Of a DNA stretch of 64,000 nt, positions 1 to 10,453 are shown piece after piece (within the stretch, counting starts at the first letter, position 1; the number at the start of each line of letters is the position of its first letter). Source of the stretch: Natronomonas gomsonensis (GTDB lineage: Archaea > Halobacteriota > Halobacteria > Halobacteriales > Haloarculaceae); NCBI RefSeq assembly GCF_024300825.1, contig NZ_CP101323.1, forward strand, positions 3,472,001-3,536,000, read 5' to 3'. A model generated the notes under the pieces. It did not search any database and was not told the DNA's origin. It worked only from the letters and a program-made list of their open reading frames with translations. A program made the position numbers and the translations under genes.

Positions 1-1
1 G

Positions 2-355
2 AGCGAGAACGACTCGGTCAAACTCACCGCCGAACCGGCAGTAACAGAAGACGCCGTCGAAGCATACAGCTGGGACATTGACGGTGATGGGTCCGCCGAC
101 CGACACGGACGAGTCTTGGAACTGCCCGCGAAGACGAGCGAGGAAGCGGCGGTTACGCTCACCATCGAGAGAGCCAACGGAAGCACGGCGCGTGTCACGA
201 GAGTCGTCCCAATCACGGCGAGTCTCGCTGGCCAAACGGTGACTCCCCGAGAGCCAACGGCTGGCATCGGTGGCGGCATCCCGACCGCGGCGCTTTTCGG
301 CCTCGTGGCCATCGCCCTCGCGGTAGTGGTTGCCGCCTGGTCACGGAAGGATTAG
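2..355 (+). CDS. C-terminal part of a surface protein with a PKD-like domain and a C-terminal anchor
   Basis: An open frame enters from the left edge and stops at 353-355, so only the last 117 residues are visible. The first part contains a WDIDGDGSAD stretch, typical of PKD or cadherin-like beta-sandwich domains of archaeal surface proteins. The last 30 residues are a hydrophobic membrane span (around PTAALFGLVAIALAVVV) followed by WSRKD, i.e. a single C-terminal anchor with the bulk outside the cell. This is inferred from residue pattern only; the N-terminus and substrate are unknown. Confidence 0.7.
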   Translation, partial: SENDSVKLTAEPAVTEDAVEAYSWDIDGDGSADRHGRVLELPAKTSEEAAVTLTIERANGSTARVTRVVPITASLAGQTVTPREPTAGIGGGIPTAALFGLVAIALAVVVAAWSRKD

Positions 356-515
356 TTCGCGCCCTCGATTCTGGGTTTCTCGAGTAGGAAGGGGTCGTGG
401 TATGGGGGCTGATACGCTTCTGACACGTCGTCAACGCCTTTTGCCGTCTCCGACGGTGTCTCAGCGGTTGAGAACCACCCAAAACGCTATCGGGGATGTC
501 GCCGATTATCTCTGT

Positions 516-1511
516 ATGGCCCTCCATGCCATCGACGACGTTAGCGACGCGATAGATGTCACACGGGAGTTCCTGTTCCCGTTCGAGTTACGGCGGTGGC
601 TCAAACTCGCCCTCGTCGCCTTTTTCATCGGCGGGTCGACGAGTGCGCCGACGGGGAACTTCAACACCGGCGGGACGCCGAGCGACACGCCGGGGCAACA
701 GCCGGGGCAACTCCCCGACGGCATCCCCTCGACGCTTCCGGACGACTTCCTCCTGATTGTCGGCCTGGTCGTGGCCGCCGTTCTCGTCATCGGCCTCGCG
801 TTCGCGATAATCGGGTCGATAATGGAGTTCGTCTTCATCGAATCGCTCCGCAGCGGCAGGGTGTCGATTCGGCGCTACTGGAATCGACGGTGGAGACAGG
901 GACTTCGCCTGTTCGGCTTCCGTCTCCTTATCGGCCTCCCCTTCCTGTTGCTCGTCGTCGGGTGGTTGGCGCTTCTGTTGGTGCCGCTGCTCACCGGTAA
1001 CGCTGCCCCGGGTATCGCCGCCTTCGTCATCGGGATTCCGCTCATCTTCCTCGCGGCGCTCGTCTACGGGGTCATCGACGGCTTCACGACCGCGTTCGTC
1101 GTTCCGCTCATGATTCAAAACGACAGCGGCGTCCTCGCCGCGTGGGGTCGACTCTGGTCGTCCCTGAAAGCCGAATGGAAGGAGTACCTCGCCTACGCGC
1201 TCGTCGCCTTCGGCCTGGGCATCGTCGCCGCCTTCCTGCTGTCGATTGCGGTCGGTATCGGCGCAGTCATCGTGGCTATCCCGTTTGTCATCTTGGGTGG
1301 CGTTACGTATCTGGCGCTGTCGTTCTCGACGGCCGGCCTCGTCATCATCGGGGTGCTCGCGGCCGTGTTCGTCGTGGCGCTCATCGTCCTCGCGGCGCTC
1401 GCTCAAGTTCCGGTGCTCGCGTACCTGCGGTACTACGCCCTGCTCGTGTTGGGCGATATCGAACCCGACTTCGATCTGATTCCCGACCGCCGTCCCGTCG
1501 AGGACGAGTAG
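516..1511 (+). CDS. Multi-pass membrane protein, DUF7544-like
   Basis: A 331-residue protein. The frame is open upstream, but the ATG at 516 (MALHAIDDVSDA) gives the usual soluble N-terminus of this haloarchaeal family; the residues before it look like intergenic translation. About six hydrophobic segments follow (near residues 25-45, 80-105, 135-160, 165-195, 220-260 and 275-305), with a Gly/Pro/Thr-rich loop at about 48-75. It ends with an acidic tail. No enzymatic motif is visible and the function is unknown. It is tandem with the CPBP protease gene 45 bases downstream and may be co-transcribed. Confidence 0.75.
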   Translation: MALHAIDDVSDAIDVTREFLFPFELRRWLKLALVAFFIGGSTSAPTGNFNTGGTPSDTPGQQPGQLPDGIPSTLPDDFLLIVGLVVAAVLVIGLAFAIIGSIMEFVFIESLRSGRVSIRRYWNRRWRQGLRLFGFRLLIGLPFLLLVVGWLALLLVPLLTGNAAPGIAAFVIGIPLIFLAALVYGVIDGFTTAFVVPLMIQNDSGVLAAWGRLWSSLKAEWKEYLAYALVAFGLGIVAAFLLSIAVGIGAVIVAIPFVILGGVTYLALSFSTAGLVIIGVLAAVFVVALIVLAALAQVPVLAYLRYYALLVLGDIEPDFDLIPDRRPVEDE

Positions 1512-1556
1512 ACCCTGGGCCCTACGTTTTTGAGGTCCGGCGGTCCAGACTCACCA

Positions 1557-2501
1557 ATGTCCTCCAGAACTGCCGCTGAACCGGCGTTCGACGCGGTCGA
1601 CACTCGGAAGGTGGGGGCGTTCCTCGCGCTCGCTTTCGGCATTTCCTGGACGAGTGCGGGCGCTCTCTACGTTGCCGGTGTCGAACTGCAAACCATTGCC
1701 GGGACCGTCCTCGTCGTCGCCCTGTTCATGTGGGCGCCTGCAATCGCCGCGATACTCGTTCAGTACCGCGCCGGCGGATCGATTCGTGACGGCTGTGGTC
1801 TGCGTCTCGGCCGACCTCGGTGGCTGGCCGTTGGCTGGCTCGCCCCCCTCGCTCTCGTCGCCGCGACCATCGGCGTGGGCGCGCTGCTGCCCGGCGTGTC
1901 GGTGACGACCGACTACGCGGCATTTCTCCTTGACCTCGGCCTTCCACAGGCGCAAGTCGAGGAAGCCATCGCCCAACTCGAAGCGTTCCCGGGGCCGCCC
2001 GCACTGTTGTTCGCCGTCCAGGGACTCGGTGCCGGGCTGACGATTAACGCTCTCGCCGCGCTGGGTGAGGAACTCGGATGGCGCGGTCTGTTGCTCGAGG
2101 AACTGTCGCCGCTCGGGTTCTGGAAGGTCTCGGTGCTTACAGGTGCCGTTTGGGGACTCTGGCACGCACCAATCATCCTGCAGGGCCACAACTTTCCGGA
2201 GGCACCGATTGTCGGCGTCTTCGTGATGACCGTCGCGACGGTGGCTGTCTCGCCGGTGTACACCTACCTCACGGTTCGTGCGGAGTCGGTGCTGGCCGCG
2301 GCGTTCTTCCACGGGTCGTTCAACGGGCTCGGGGCGCTCTCGGTGGTGTATCTCGCCGGCGCTGGGAATCTCGTGACGGCCCCGGTGGGAATCGCTGGCA
2401 TCGGCGCCGCCTTGCTCGCCACGGGCGCGTGCGTCGCTCACGACCGCATCGTCGCCGCTGAGGCGGTCACAGGTGGGGAGCCGTTGCGGCCGTTTTTGTG
2501 A
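1557..2501 (+). CDS. CPBP-family intramembrane metalloprotease
   Basis: A 314-residue polytopic protein. The three diagnostic motifs of the CPBP (Abi/CAAX-processing) family are present in order: GEELGWRG with the EE pair, WGLWHAP with the first His, and FFHGSFNG with the second His/Asn. Together they form the metal-dependent active site inside the membrane. Members cleave prenylated or signal-type membrane peptides or act in self-immunity; the substrate here is unknown. The ATG at 1557 is preferred over one at 1530 because the domain starts just after it and 1530 sits directly behind the upstream stop. Confidence 0.9.
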   Translation: MSSRTAAEPAFDAVDTRKVGAFLALAFGISWTSAGALYVAGVELQTIAGTVLVVALFMWAPAIAAILVQYRAGGSIRDGCGLRLGRPRWLAVGWLAPLALVAATIGVGALLPGVSVTTDYAAFLLDLGLPQAQVEEAIAQLEAFPGPPALLFAVQGLGAGLTINALAALGEELGWRGLLLEELSPLGFWKVSVLTGAVWGLWHAPIILQGHNFPEAPIVGVFVMTVATVAVSPVYTYLTVRAESVLAAAFFHGSFNGLGALSVVYLAGAGNLVTAPVGIAGIGAALLATGACVAHDRIVAAEAVTGGEPLRPFL

Positions 2502-2565
2502 TTTTCACGAACACGAAAGCGGGCGAAACGGGGCGGTTTTGTATCGCGAGTACAATCTCTATTCG

Positions 2566-2940
2566 ATGAGCAGTATCCGCCCGAACGAGTTGGCCGACCG
2601 CCTCGACTCCGACACGGATTCCGACCCGTTCCTCCTCGACATCCGCCCGGAACGCTCGTTCCAGTCCGGCGCCATCGAGAACAGTCACAACGTCGCCGTC
2701 TACGACGACCTACGCGGGGGCGACGACGCCACGCTCCGGCGGCACCTCCACGACATCCCGAGCGACCGCGATGTGGTGGTCATCTGTAAGATGGGCGTCG
2801 TCGCGAAACGCGCCACCAGCCTGCTCAACGAGGAAGGATACGATGCGGTGACGTTGCGCGGTGGGATGAGCGGCTGGCGGGGCTACCAGAACGGGTCGTT
2901 GAGTTACAAACTCCGGTCGTTGCTCTGGCGGCTCACTTGA
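2566..2940 (+). CDS. Rhodanese-like domain protein
   Basis: A 124-residue single-domain protein. An N-terminal LLDIRPERSF stretch and the loop VVVICKMGVVAKRA carry the rhodanese fold signature; the Cys of CKMG is the expected sulfur-carrying catalytic residue. GGMSGWRG near the C-terminus matches the family end motif. Such proteins transfer sulfane sulfur in the cytoplasm (thiosulfate or persulfide chemistry, sometimes tRNA thiolation or cofactor synthesis). Its stop codon ends one base before a tnpB element, so its native downstream neighbourhood has probably been displaced. Confidence 0.88.
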   Translation: MSSIRPNELADRLDSDTDSDPFLLDIRPERSFQSGAIENSHNVAVYDDLRGGDDATLRRHLHDIPSDRDVVVICKMGVVAKRATSLLNEEGYDAVTLRGGMSGWRGYQNGSLSYKLRSLLWRLT

Positions 2941-4325
<1,385 letters not shown>

Positions 4326-4349
4326 ATCACCGCATTCTGTGCGGGCTGT

Positions 4350-5180
4350 TCAGCTGTCGGTGTCCACTCGGCCGTTCTCGAACAGCAGTCCGGTGGCCAT
4401 CAGCCGCCGAACGATGGTGACGAGGCCGTTGTCGAATCCGGTCCCGAAAACGCCCTGTTCGTGTGCTCGCCGCTCCGCTTCGGTTTCGGTGAACGAACTC
4501 ACCAGAATCGCTTCTCGGTCGACCATCAACAGCCGACTGATTTCGGTGTCGTCGTCCGGTAGTGGGGACTGACTCAACCACTCCAGTTCCGACACGAACA
4601 CCTCGACTTCGGGGAGCGACCCTTGAATCTCGGTGTGGAGCGCCTCGTCGATGGTGCCGACGATGACGTCGACGCCCCGCCTTTGGGCCGCCCGCAACTG
4701 CTCGGTCAGGTGGTCGGTGAAAATACTCTCGTGGCCGACGACGAGAATCACTTCCTCTTCGGCCTGCTCGATTAATTGCTCCGTCCGACTCGTGATGCCT
4801 TGGTCGTCGGAGAGCATCCACACCCCGTGGGTGACGTCCGTCGATTCTGTGTCCTCGACCGGTTCGAGGCCCCGCAGCGTGTCACGGAGCGATTCGGTGC
4901 GCTCGGTGTACTCCGCCTGAAGGGTGTTGATGGCCTCGTCTATCGAGACGGCTCGAAACACCTGTGGATTGGAGTGTTGGGTCTCGACCAGCCCCTTCTC
5001 TTCGAGGACCCGAATCGCGTCGTAGACGCGCGTCCGGGGAACTTCGGAGGTCTCGCTGATGTCTTTCGCCGTGCCACTCTGCCGGCGCGTGAGTGCCACG
5101 AACGACTTGGCCTCGTACTCCTTGAGCCCAAGTTCCTGGAGCAATCCAATCGCGTGTTCTTGTTTTGACGTATGATCCAT
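4350..5180 (-). CDS. TrmB-family transcriptional regulator (paralogue 1 of 3)
   Basis: A 276-residue protein. The N-terminal winged helix covers about residues 10-80 (LGLKEYEAKSFVAL, then VPRTRVYDAIRVLEEKGLVE as recognition helix and wing). The C-terminal half is the TrmB effector-type domain, with EEVILVVGHESIF and a ISRLLMVDREAILVSS strand. Start: the ATG giving MDHTSK is preferred over one five codons upstream. It is closely related to the proteins at 9650-10453 and 11808-12608. The TrmB family senses sugars or other ligands; the ligand here is unknown. A tnpB element lies immediately downstream and its end almost touches this gene's stop. Confidence 0.88.
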   Translation of the reverse strand: MDHTSKQEHAIGLLQELGLKEYEAKSFVALTRRQSGTAKDISETSEVPRTRVYDAIRVLEEKGLVETQHSNPQVFRAVSIDEAINTLQAEYTERTESLRDTLRGLEPVEDTESTDVTHGVWMLSDDQGITSRTEQLIEQAEEEVILVVGHESIFTDHLTEQLRAAQRRGVDVIVGTIDEALHTEIQGSLPEVEVFVSELEWLSQSPLPDDDTEISRLLMVDREAILVSSFTETEAERRAHEQGVFGTGFDNGLVTIVRRLMATGLLFENGRVDTDS

Positions 5181-5607
5181 TGGTCCCAACCTCAACCGCT
5201 AGCGGTTCGTTCATGTCCTAGGTGTTTAGTACGTCGTTTCGTACTCACGAACTGTCACTCGGATAGTCACGATATTCGCCGATAGCACGGGTTCGAGGCG
5301 TCGAACGACCGCCTCCGTGAGTGGATTAACCCAGTTAATCACAGTACGTCTATGTGGGATTGGCACGCAGGGTAATATGGCGTGTGGCCGCAGACTGGTC
5401 CCAACCTCTCTGTCACTACACGCCGGAACCACCCTGCTCGGTGGTTTTTGAGAACTGTTCGAGACGCGCCTTCGAGTCACCACGAGTGAACGGGGCCCGC
5501 CATCGAACCCGAAGGCGGTTCGTTCGAACTTGAGGTCGTCCCCTCCGGAAGTGGTCGGTTCTCGAGAAGCCCCAGCACGCTGGCGGGTGCGGTGATTTCA
5601 ACTAACA
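5181..5607. other. Intergenic region without a recognised gene
   Basis: There is no convincing coding region. The only short inverted stretch noted is GGATTAACCCAGTTAATC near 5323-5340. The region probably holds the promoter of the TrmB gene on the minus strand (near 5200-5230) and the 3-prime flank of the interrupted DUF7344 gene. Confidence 0.4.
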
Positions 5608-5712
5608 CTACTTCAGTAGCTCCTCGACGATGTCGGTGGCGTGGTACCGAATCGTTTCGCGCTGCGGGTCGTATTCGATGACGCCCGCCTCCTGCAACAG
5701 CGGCAGATGCGT

Positions 5713-7114
5713 ATCACCTACACCCGCCGTGAACGGCGGGGTTTGTCGGTGAACTCCCGGTCTGTCCACTACACTGTGGAAGGCGAGTAGTCGCCGTTCC
5801 CGTTCACTGTTCCCGACTTCAGGGCAAGGTGATAGGTTGCCCCTCCAGAACCAGACTTGCGCCGGTTCTGGATGAATTTGTGTGCAATGTTTCGCGCCGC
5901 GTTGTAGTCACTGTGGAGCTCTTTGCCGCATTTCTGGCACACGAACTCGTCGCCGTCACGGTTGTCTTCATGCGTGAATCCACACCCTGTTTCGGAACAC
6001 CGTTGACTGGTGTAGGCCGGATGGACTGTCTCAACCGTGATTCCTTCTTCGTTCGCTTTGTACTCGACTTGGCGTTTCAGTTCGTTGAATGTCCACTGCT
6101 GGAACTTCGAGGCGTTCGAGATGCGTTCTCGGATGTTCTCCAACTCCTCGAATACGATGGTCGTACAGCCCTGAGAAACCGCTTCTTTGACCAGTTCTTT
6201 CGAGGCGTGATGTAAGAAGTCCTCTGACCAGTTAGCGAAGGTATCACCGATGGACTGGATGGTGAGGTGTGCGCTTCGTGTTCCCTGTTGTTGGAGGCGA
6301 GCGCGGCGACGTTCGTATTCGCGGCGTTTGTGATTTAGCAGGTCTGCGTTCCCGATGAACGCGCCTGTGCTAGTAACGGCAAGATACCCGTCCACGTTCC
6401 GGTCGACGCCAAGAACTGTTTTGTTCTCGGCTTCTGCCGACGTTTCTTCGCGTTCCTGCTTCACAGAAACGTGGAGATAGTAGGTATCAGTCTGATGGTC
6501 GTACCGGAGTTTCGCACCCTGTTTTGTCCACTTGTCGCTTTCCAAATATTCGGCCTGAATCGAGTCCGTGGGGTAGACGTATTCTGCATGAATGCGACTG
6601 CCGCCGTATGCGGTCAACGAACAGTAGCCGTCGAAGTAGGTGATCGCGTTCGTGTTGTACACGGTCGTGTTTGACCTGAACACGGGTTGTGAGACTCGTT
6701 CGCCGTCTTTCATCTTCTCGACCACCGATGTGAGAACGTCTGCGGCATGGTTAGCCGCCCCCACGCACAGGTCAGCGTGGAGGGCAGTATCCTCGCGTAT
6801 GTCGTCGTACACGAGTCGTTGGAGATGATTACCTGATGTAATCACGTACCCGTCGTCGTCCCCCTCCCATCCACGGTCTGCGAACCGCTGTGTTGCGTCC
6901 CGAAACGTATTCATTGTTCGTTTCAGGTCGTCACGACGGTTGCTAGGGACGGAGAGTTTCACGACAGCGGTACGATTGATCTCCATCTATCTGCCACTTG
7001 TGGCGCTATGTTTATATAAAATTGGGGGGTGGCCGGGTTGTTGAATATTGACTGCTTCTCGGAGCTTACGCGATTCCCGCCGCCGTGAACGGCGGGACTC
7101 CCTCGCTGAATTAA
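5713..7114 (-). mobile_element. Solo tnpB element inserted in a DUF7344 gene
   Basis: The boundaries are set by the host reading frame: removing 5713-7114 restores an uninterrupted DUF7344 gene with no added or lost base, so the insertion made no target duplication, as expected for IS200/IS605-type strand transfer. Hairpins with nearly the same stem lie at both ends: CCCGCCGT/ACGGCGGG at 5723-5740 and a slightly imperfect copy at about 7079-7096. On the minus strand the host base run just before the left end is CTTCACCAC. Only tnpB is present, so mobilisation would need tnpA supplied in trans. Confidence 0.85.
5769..6986 (-). CDS. tnpB: TnpB / IS200-IS605 family OrfB (second copy)
   Basis: A 405-residue protein, related to but clearly different from the one at 2942-4195. 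RuvC motif I reads LGVDRNVDGYLAV, motif II IVFEELENIRER, and the last motif HSDYNAARNIAHKF. The zinc finger is CSETGCGFTHEDNR...CQKCG; its first pair has one extra residue (C-x3-C or C-x4-C instead of C-x2-C). Catalytic Asp/Glu/Asp all appear present. Its 3-prime end and the hairpin at 5723-5740 are the expected source of the guide RNA. The gene is the only one in its element. Confidence 0.9.
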   Translation of the reverse strand: MEINRTAVVKLSVPSNRRDDLKRTMNTFRDATQRFADRGWEGDDDGYVITSGNHLQRLVYDDIREDTALHADLCVGAANHAADVLTSVVEKMKDGERVSQPVFRSNTTVYNTNAITYFDGYCSLTAYGGSRIHAEYVYPTDSIQAEYLESDKWTKQGAKLRYDHQTDTYYLHVSVKQEREETSAEAENKTVLGVDRNVDGYLAVTSTGAFIGNADLLNHKRREYERRRARLQQQGTRSAHLTIQSIGDTFANWSEDFLHHASKELVKEAVSQGCTTIVFEELENIRERISNASKFQQWTFNELKRQVEYKANEEGITVETVHPAYTSQRCSETGCGFTHEDNRDGDEFVCQKCGKELHSDYNAARNIAHKFIQNRRKSGSGGATYHLALKSGTVNGNGDYSPSTV

Positions 7115-7554
7115 GTGGTGAAGTCGAATCTCGAGTTGCTCACGCGCCGTTTCCGGGTCGACCGAGGGTGACGTGTCCGTCAGGAGTGCGTCGACGAGTT
7201 GGTCAACCGTCGTGTGTCCGTCTTCGTCAACGACGTGTCGGAGGGCCCTTCGTCGCTGCTCGTGGGCTAATAACTCGAAGGCTGTATCGGTCGACAGCTG
7301 TTGTGGAGGTGCGGTCATGTTTTGTCTCACCATGTCCCGACGGGGCCTCTACTCGCGTGAACGTGGTGTAGATAAAGTCACGGTCTATGCAGAAACCTCT
7401 GCTTTTAACCCGGATTATCAAACAAAGATGCGATAATTTTAACAAATGGATATGCGGGGCTGTTGCTTCGACAACGGGATGTACCGAGGACAGCTCGAAG
7501 TACGTTCATAGTTAGCAATTAACTAAGCCGAAACGAGGGCGACCACTGGGGACG

Positions 7555-8730
7555 ATGAAACTCGCCCTCATCGGCTTCGGGAACGCGGGGTCGAAGATTA
7601 CGGACAAACTCCTCGAATTCGAACGCGAAACCGGTCGGACGCTGACCAGCGCCGCGCTCGCCGTCAACTCCGCTCGGGTCGACCTCGAACGGCTCGAGTA
7701 CGTCCCCGACGAGAATCGAGTTCTCATCGGGCAAACCGACCACCGGTCGAAGGGCCACGGCGCGGGTGGCGACCCCGACCTCGGCGCCGAAATTGCCGAA
7801 CAAGACGCCCACGAAATCGAGCGTGCACTCGACCGAGTCCCGATTTACGCCATCGACGGCTTCCTCATCGTTGCCGGCCTCGGCGGCGGCACGGGCAGCG
7901 GCGGCGCGCCGGTGTTGGCCGAGACGCTCCGAGAGACGTACAACGAACCGGTGTACGGGCTGGGTGTCCTTCCGAGCACCGAGGAGGGTGGCCGACCGGC
8001 GCTGAACGCCGCCCGGTCGTTGCAGTCGTTTGCGGACGCCACCGAGAACCTCATCCTCTTCGATAACGACGCCTGGCGGCAGAGCGGTGACACCGTCGAG
8101 GCGGGCTATGAATCGACGAACGAGGAACTCGCCAAACGCGTGGCGACGCTGCTTTCGGCCGGCGAAATCGACGGCTCACAGGTGTCGGAAAACGCGATGG
8201 ACTCCAGCGACATTCGCCGAACCCTCGCGACCGGCGGCCTCAGCGTCATCGGTTACGCCGAGGCCGACCGCCGCGGCGCCGACCGGACGGGGCTGCTCGA
8301 CCGGCTCCGCGGCACCGCGCCGGCCGACACCGACGGCGCCGATTCAGCGACGAAAATCAGCAGTCTCGTCCAGAAAAGCGTTCAATCCCGGTTGACCTGT
8401 CCGTCGACTGTCTCGTCGGCCGAGCGGTCGCTCATCGTCGTCTCCGGGCCGCCGGAGGTGTTATCCCGAAAGGGAGTCGAAAGCGGTCGGCGCTGGCTCG
8501 AAGGCGAAACCGACAGCAACGAAGTGCTCGCCGGTGACGACCCACGGAGGGCACGCGACGTGATCTCCGTGGCGGTGTTGCTGTCGAACGTGACCGACAT
8601 CCAGCGCGTCAAGGAACTCCAACAGCAGGCCGTCGATGCCAAAGAACGAATCACTGCCGCCGAACAGCGGCGCGACCAGGAGATACAGGACCTCATCACT
8701 GACGACGAGGACGAACTCGACCCGGTGTAG
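7555..8730 (+). CDS. cetZ: CetZ-type tubulin/FtsZ superfamily GTPase
   Basis: A 391-residue protein starting MKLALIGFGNAGSK, the CetZ N-terminal signature (FtsZ has a longer leader). The tubulin signature GGGTGSGGAP binds the nucleotide phosphates at about residues 105-114; GLGVLPSTEEGG and ENLILFDNDAW follow as in the family. The C-terminal third is acidic and ends EDELDPV. CetZ proteins polymerise under the membrane and control haloarchaeal cell shape and motility rather than division. The gene stands alone with a 220-base upstream region; an AT-rich stretch near 7505-7530 may hold the promoter. The subgroup (CetZ1 versus others) cannot be assigned by eye. Confidence 0.9.
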   Translation: MKLALIGFGNAGSKITDKLLEFERETGRTLTSAALAVNSARVDLERLEYVPDENRVLIGQTDHRSKGHGAGGDPDLGAEIAEQDAHEIERALDRVPIYAIDGFLIVAGLGGGTGSGGAPVLAETLRETYNEPVYGLGVLPSTEEGGRPALNAARSLQSFADATENLILFDNDAWRQSGDTVEAGYESTNEELAKRVATLLSAGEIDGSQVSENAMDSSDIRRTLATGGLSVIGYAEADRRGADRTGLLDRLRGTAPADTDGADSATKISSLVQKSVQSRLTCPSTVSSAERSLIVVSGPPEVLSRKGVESGRRWLEGETDSNEVLAGDDPRRARDVISVAVLLSNVTDIQRVKELQQQAVDAKERITAAEQRRDQEIQDLITDDEDELDPV

Positions 8731-8870
8731 GCGGCCGAGGGTGTTCGTTTTTCCCAGTGGTGCTCTCGAATCAACACGGTGGCCGTATGCTCGGCGTCCG
8801 ACCGGGACACGCAATTAGTCACGCAAGCAGTACGCCGGCGTCCGCGAACTGCTGCGGCACAACAGGTGAG

Positions 8871-9119
8871 TCACTCGCCCTGTTCGACTTCGAAGATTTC
8901 GTCCGCAGTGAGGCCGTGGGCTTCTTTGTGGACCTTCTCACCGGCTTCTTTGCTGGGGCCTTCAAAGAGACAAAAGACGGCCCCCTCGTCTTCGTCTACC
9001 CAGTAATTCAGGTATTTCACACCGTGTTTCTCCTGGGTCTCGAGATCCTTCTTGTGAGCTTCTACGACATCCTCAACGCTTGCATCGACATCCCGATGCA
9101 CGTCCATATAGAGTGGCAT
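8871..9119 (-). CDS. DUF4242 / SCO4226-like small protein
   Basis: An 82-residue protein, MPLYMDVHRDVDASVEDV... with YLNYWVDEDEGAVFCLFEGPS and KVHKEAHG. This is the ferredoxin-like DUF4242 pattern, in which conserved His and Asp residues bind nickel or another metal in the one studied family. The ATG at 9119 is chosen over one three codons upstream because the fold begins directly after it and the extra Met-Cys-Thr is not conserved-looking. Function in archaea is unknown. It is a monocistronic gene, convergent with cetZ. Confidence 0.78.
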   Translation of the reverse strand: MPLYMDVHRDVDASVEDVVEAHKKDLETQEKHGVKYLNYWVDEDEGAVFCLFEGPSKEAGEKVHKEAHGLTADEIFEVEQGE

Positions 9120-9323
9120 GGTACACATCGTCGGTGGCGATACCCACGGTTAGTTATTTAGCGCCATTTTCCGGTACGACGCACTTATTTAAGAGACAGA
9201 AGGTGGTCGGACGCTCGCGGAATAGGCACGGCCAATTTCACGGTTTCGACTAGCCTGAAGTACTGTTTTGATAATATGGGTGAAATTCAGGTGCGTTTTC
9301 TTCGTCCACCACGATACGGTAGT

Positions 9324-9623
9324 ATGGAGTACGAGATCGGACCGGAAGAAGCCACGAGTACGGCCGTGGTCCGTGCGGTGAGCGCCGTCGAGGGTCGTGA
9401 CCCCCAGTCACTTCGGCCGCTCGCGGACGTTCTCGAACCCACTGCGTTGGATTCGCTGTTCGAATCGCAGGATGACGGCCGCTCACGAGTGGGCGGCCGT
9501 CTGACGTTCGTCTACAGCAGGTGCTGGGTCACGGTCGACAACGGCGAGTACCTCACGCTCGAACAACTCGAATCCGATATCCGCAACGAGCGTTCGAACG
9601 GGGCCGACGGCGACCTCGGGTGA
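9324..9623 (+). CDS. HalOD1 output-domain protein
   Basis: A 99-residue stand-alone HalOD1 domain. The pattern is typical: TAVVRAVSAVEGRDPQSLRPLADVLEPTALDSLF followed by GGRLTFVYSRCWVTVDNGEYLTLE. HalOD1 is a haloarchaeal output domain found alone or attached to sensor and response regulators; its biochemical activity is not established. The ATG at 9324 is used because it opens the domain; an upstream ATG at 9276 would add 16 unrelated residues. It is convergent with the TrmB gene at 9650-10453, which suggests a shared signalling module. Confidence 0.82.
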   Translation: MEYEIGPEEATSTAVVRAVSAVEGRDPQSLRPLADVLEPTALDSLFESQDDGRSRVGGRLTFVYSRCWVTVDNGEYLTLEQLESDIRNERSNGADGDLG

Positions 9624-9649
9624 CGGGCCAGCGGGCGGCATCCGAGGGC

Positions 9650-10453
9650 CTACGAGGCGGGGTCGCGCTCGGTCAACAGCCCCTGTGACATGAGCCGACG
9701 GGCGATAACGATGAGGCCGTTTCCGAACCCCTCTCCGAAAATCGCTTGTTCCTCTTTCGTCACGGGCATAATCGAACTCACGAGAATCGTCGAGCGGTCG
9801 ATTAGCAACAACCGACCGATGGCGGTTTCCTCTTCGGTGGCGTCCACACCGTGTAACCACTCCAGCCCCGAGATGAATGTCGTAGCGTCAGGGATGGCGG
9901 CTTGAATCTGTTCCTGTAGCGGTTCAGTCAACGCGCCGATGAGTAACTCGGCGCCGCTTTCGACCTCGTTGAGGGTCGTCACGAGGCTATCGGTCAGTAG
10001 CGACTCGTCGCCGATGACGAGTACGATTTCGTCGTCTGCCGTCTCGATGAGCTCTTCGGCTCGATTTTCGATGCCGTCGTTCCCGGACATCGACCACACT
10101 TGTTGAACCGGCTCTTCGTCGTCTTCATCGACGATTTCGACGGTGTCGAGGGCGTCCTGAAGTCGTTCGACGCGGGCCTCGTATTGGTCGCGGAGCGTTT
10201 CGGTCGCTTCTTCGAGTGAAACCGCGCGGAACCGTTGTGGACTCGAATGGTGGATTTCGACCAACCCTTGGGCCTCCAGTACCCGAATCGCGTCGTACAC
10301 CCTGGTTCGAGGCACCTCGGTCAACTCGCTGAGTTTCTTCGCCGTCCCTGTCTCTACCCGTGACAAGCCGACGAAACACCGCGCCTCGTATTCCTTCAAC
10401 CCGAGTTGCTGGAGTACTTCGATTGCCTCTTCGATGTTTTCGGGTGCATTCAT
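9650..10453 (-). CDS. TrmB-family transcriptional regulator (paralogue 2 of 3)
   Basis: A 267-residue protein. The wHTH occupies about residues 8-78 (LGLKEYEARCFVGLSRV, VPRTRVYDAIRVLEAQGLVE), almost the same as paralogue 1. The C-terminal domain carries DEIVLVIGDESLLTDS and AIGRLLLIDRSTILVSS and ends in a GFGNGLIVIARRLMSQGLL segment shared by the paralogues. The pattern EEPVQQVWSMSGNDGI corresponds to the insertion between the two domains. The DNA-binding residues are the most conserved part, so the three proteins could share operators. Ligand unknown. Confidence 0.87.
   Translation of the reverse strand: MNAPENIEEAIEVLQQLGLKEYEARCFVGLSRVETGTAKKLSELTEVPRTRVYDAIRVLEAQGLVEIHHSSPQRFRAVSLEEATETLRDQYEARVERLQDALDTVEIVDEDDEEPVQQVWSMSGNDGIENRAEELIETADDEIVLVIGDESLLTDSLVTTLNEVESGAELLIGALTEPLQEQIQAAIPDATTFISGLEWLHGVDATEEETAIGRLLLIDRSTILVSSIMPVTKEEQAIFGEGFGNGLIVIARRLMSQGLLTERDPAS

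Larger units (their letters stand above)
5608..7318 (-). pseudogene. DUF7344 winged-helix regulator gene interrupted by a tnpB element
   Basis: The N-terminal 68 codons (7318 down to 7115; MTAPPQQL...EIRLHH) and the last 34 codons plus stop (5712 down to 5608; THLPLLQEAGVIEYD...EELLK) join in frame once the 1402-base insert at 5713-7114 is removed. The rebuilt 102-residue protein has the family's LHHTHLP-LL core, as in the intact relative at 10992-11303 (LHHVHLPLL). The gene is broken in this genome. The upstream part may still give a short HTH fragment. Confidence 0.85.

Noticed and set aside
588-2441. Long minus-strand ORFs opposite the membrane protein and CPBP genes
   Set aside because: They are rich in Arg, Asp, Glu and Gly in a pattern typical of antisense frames of GC-rich haloarchaeal genes. 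The plus-strand genes have clear motifs.
5323-5340. GGATTAACCCAGTTAATC as a further copy of the TTAACCAAC palindrome
   Set aside because: Arms and spacing differ (GATTAAC with short spacer), so it does not belong to that family.
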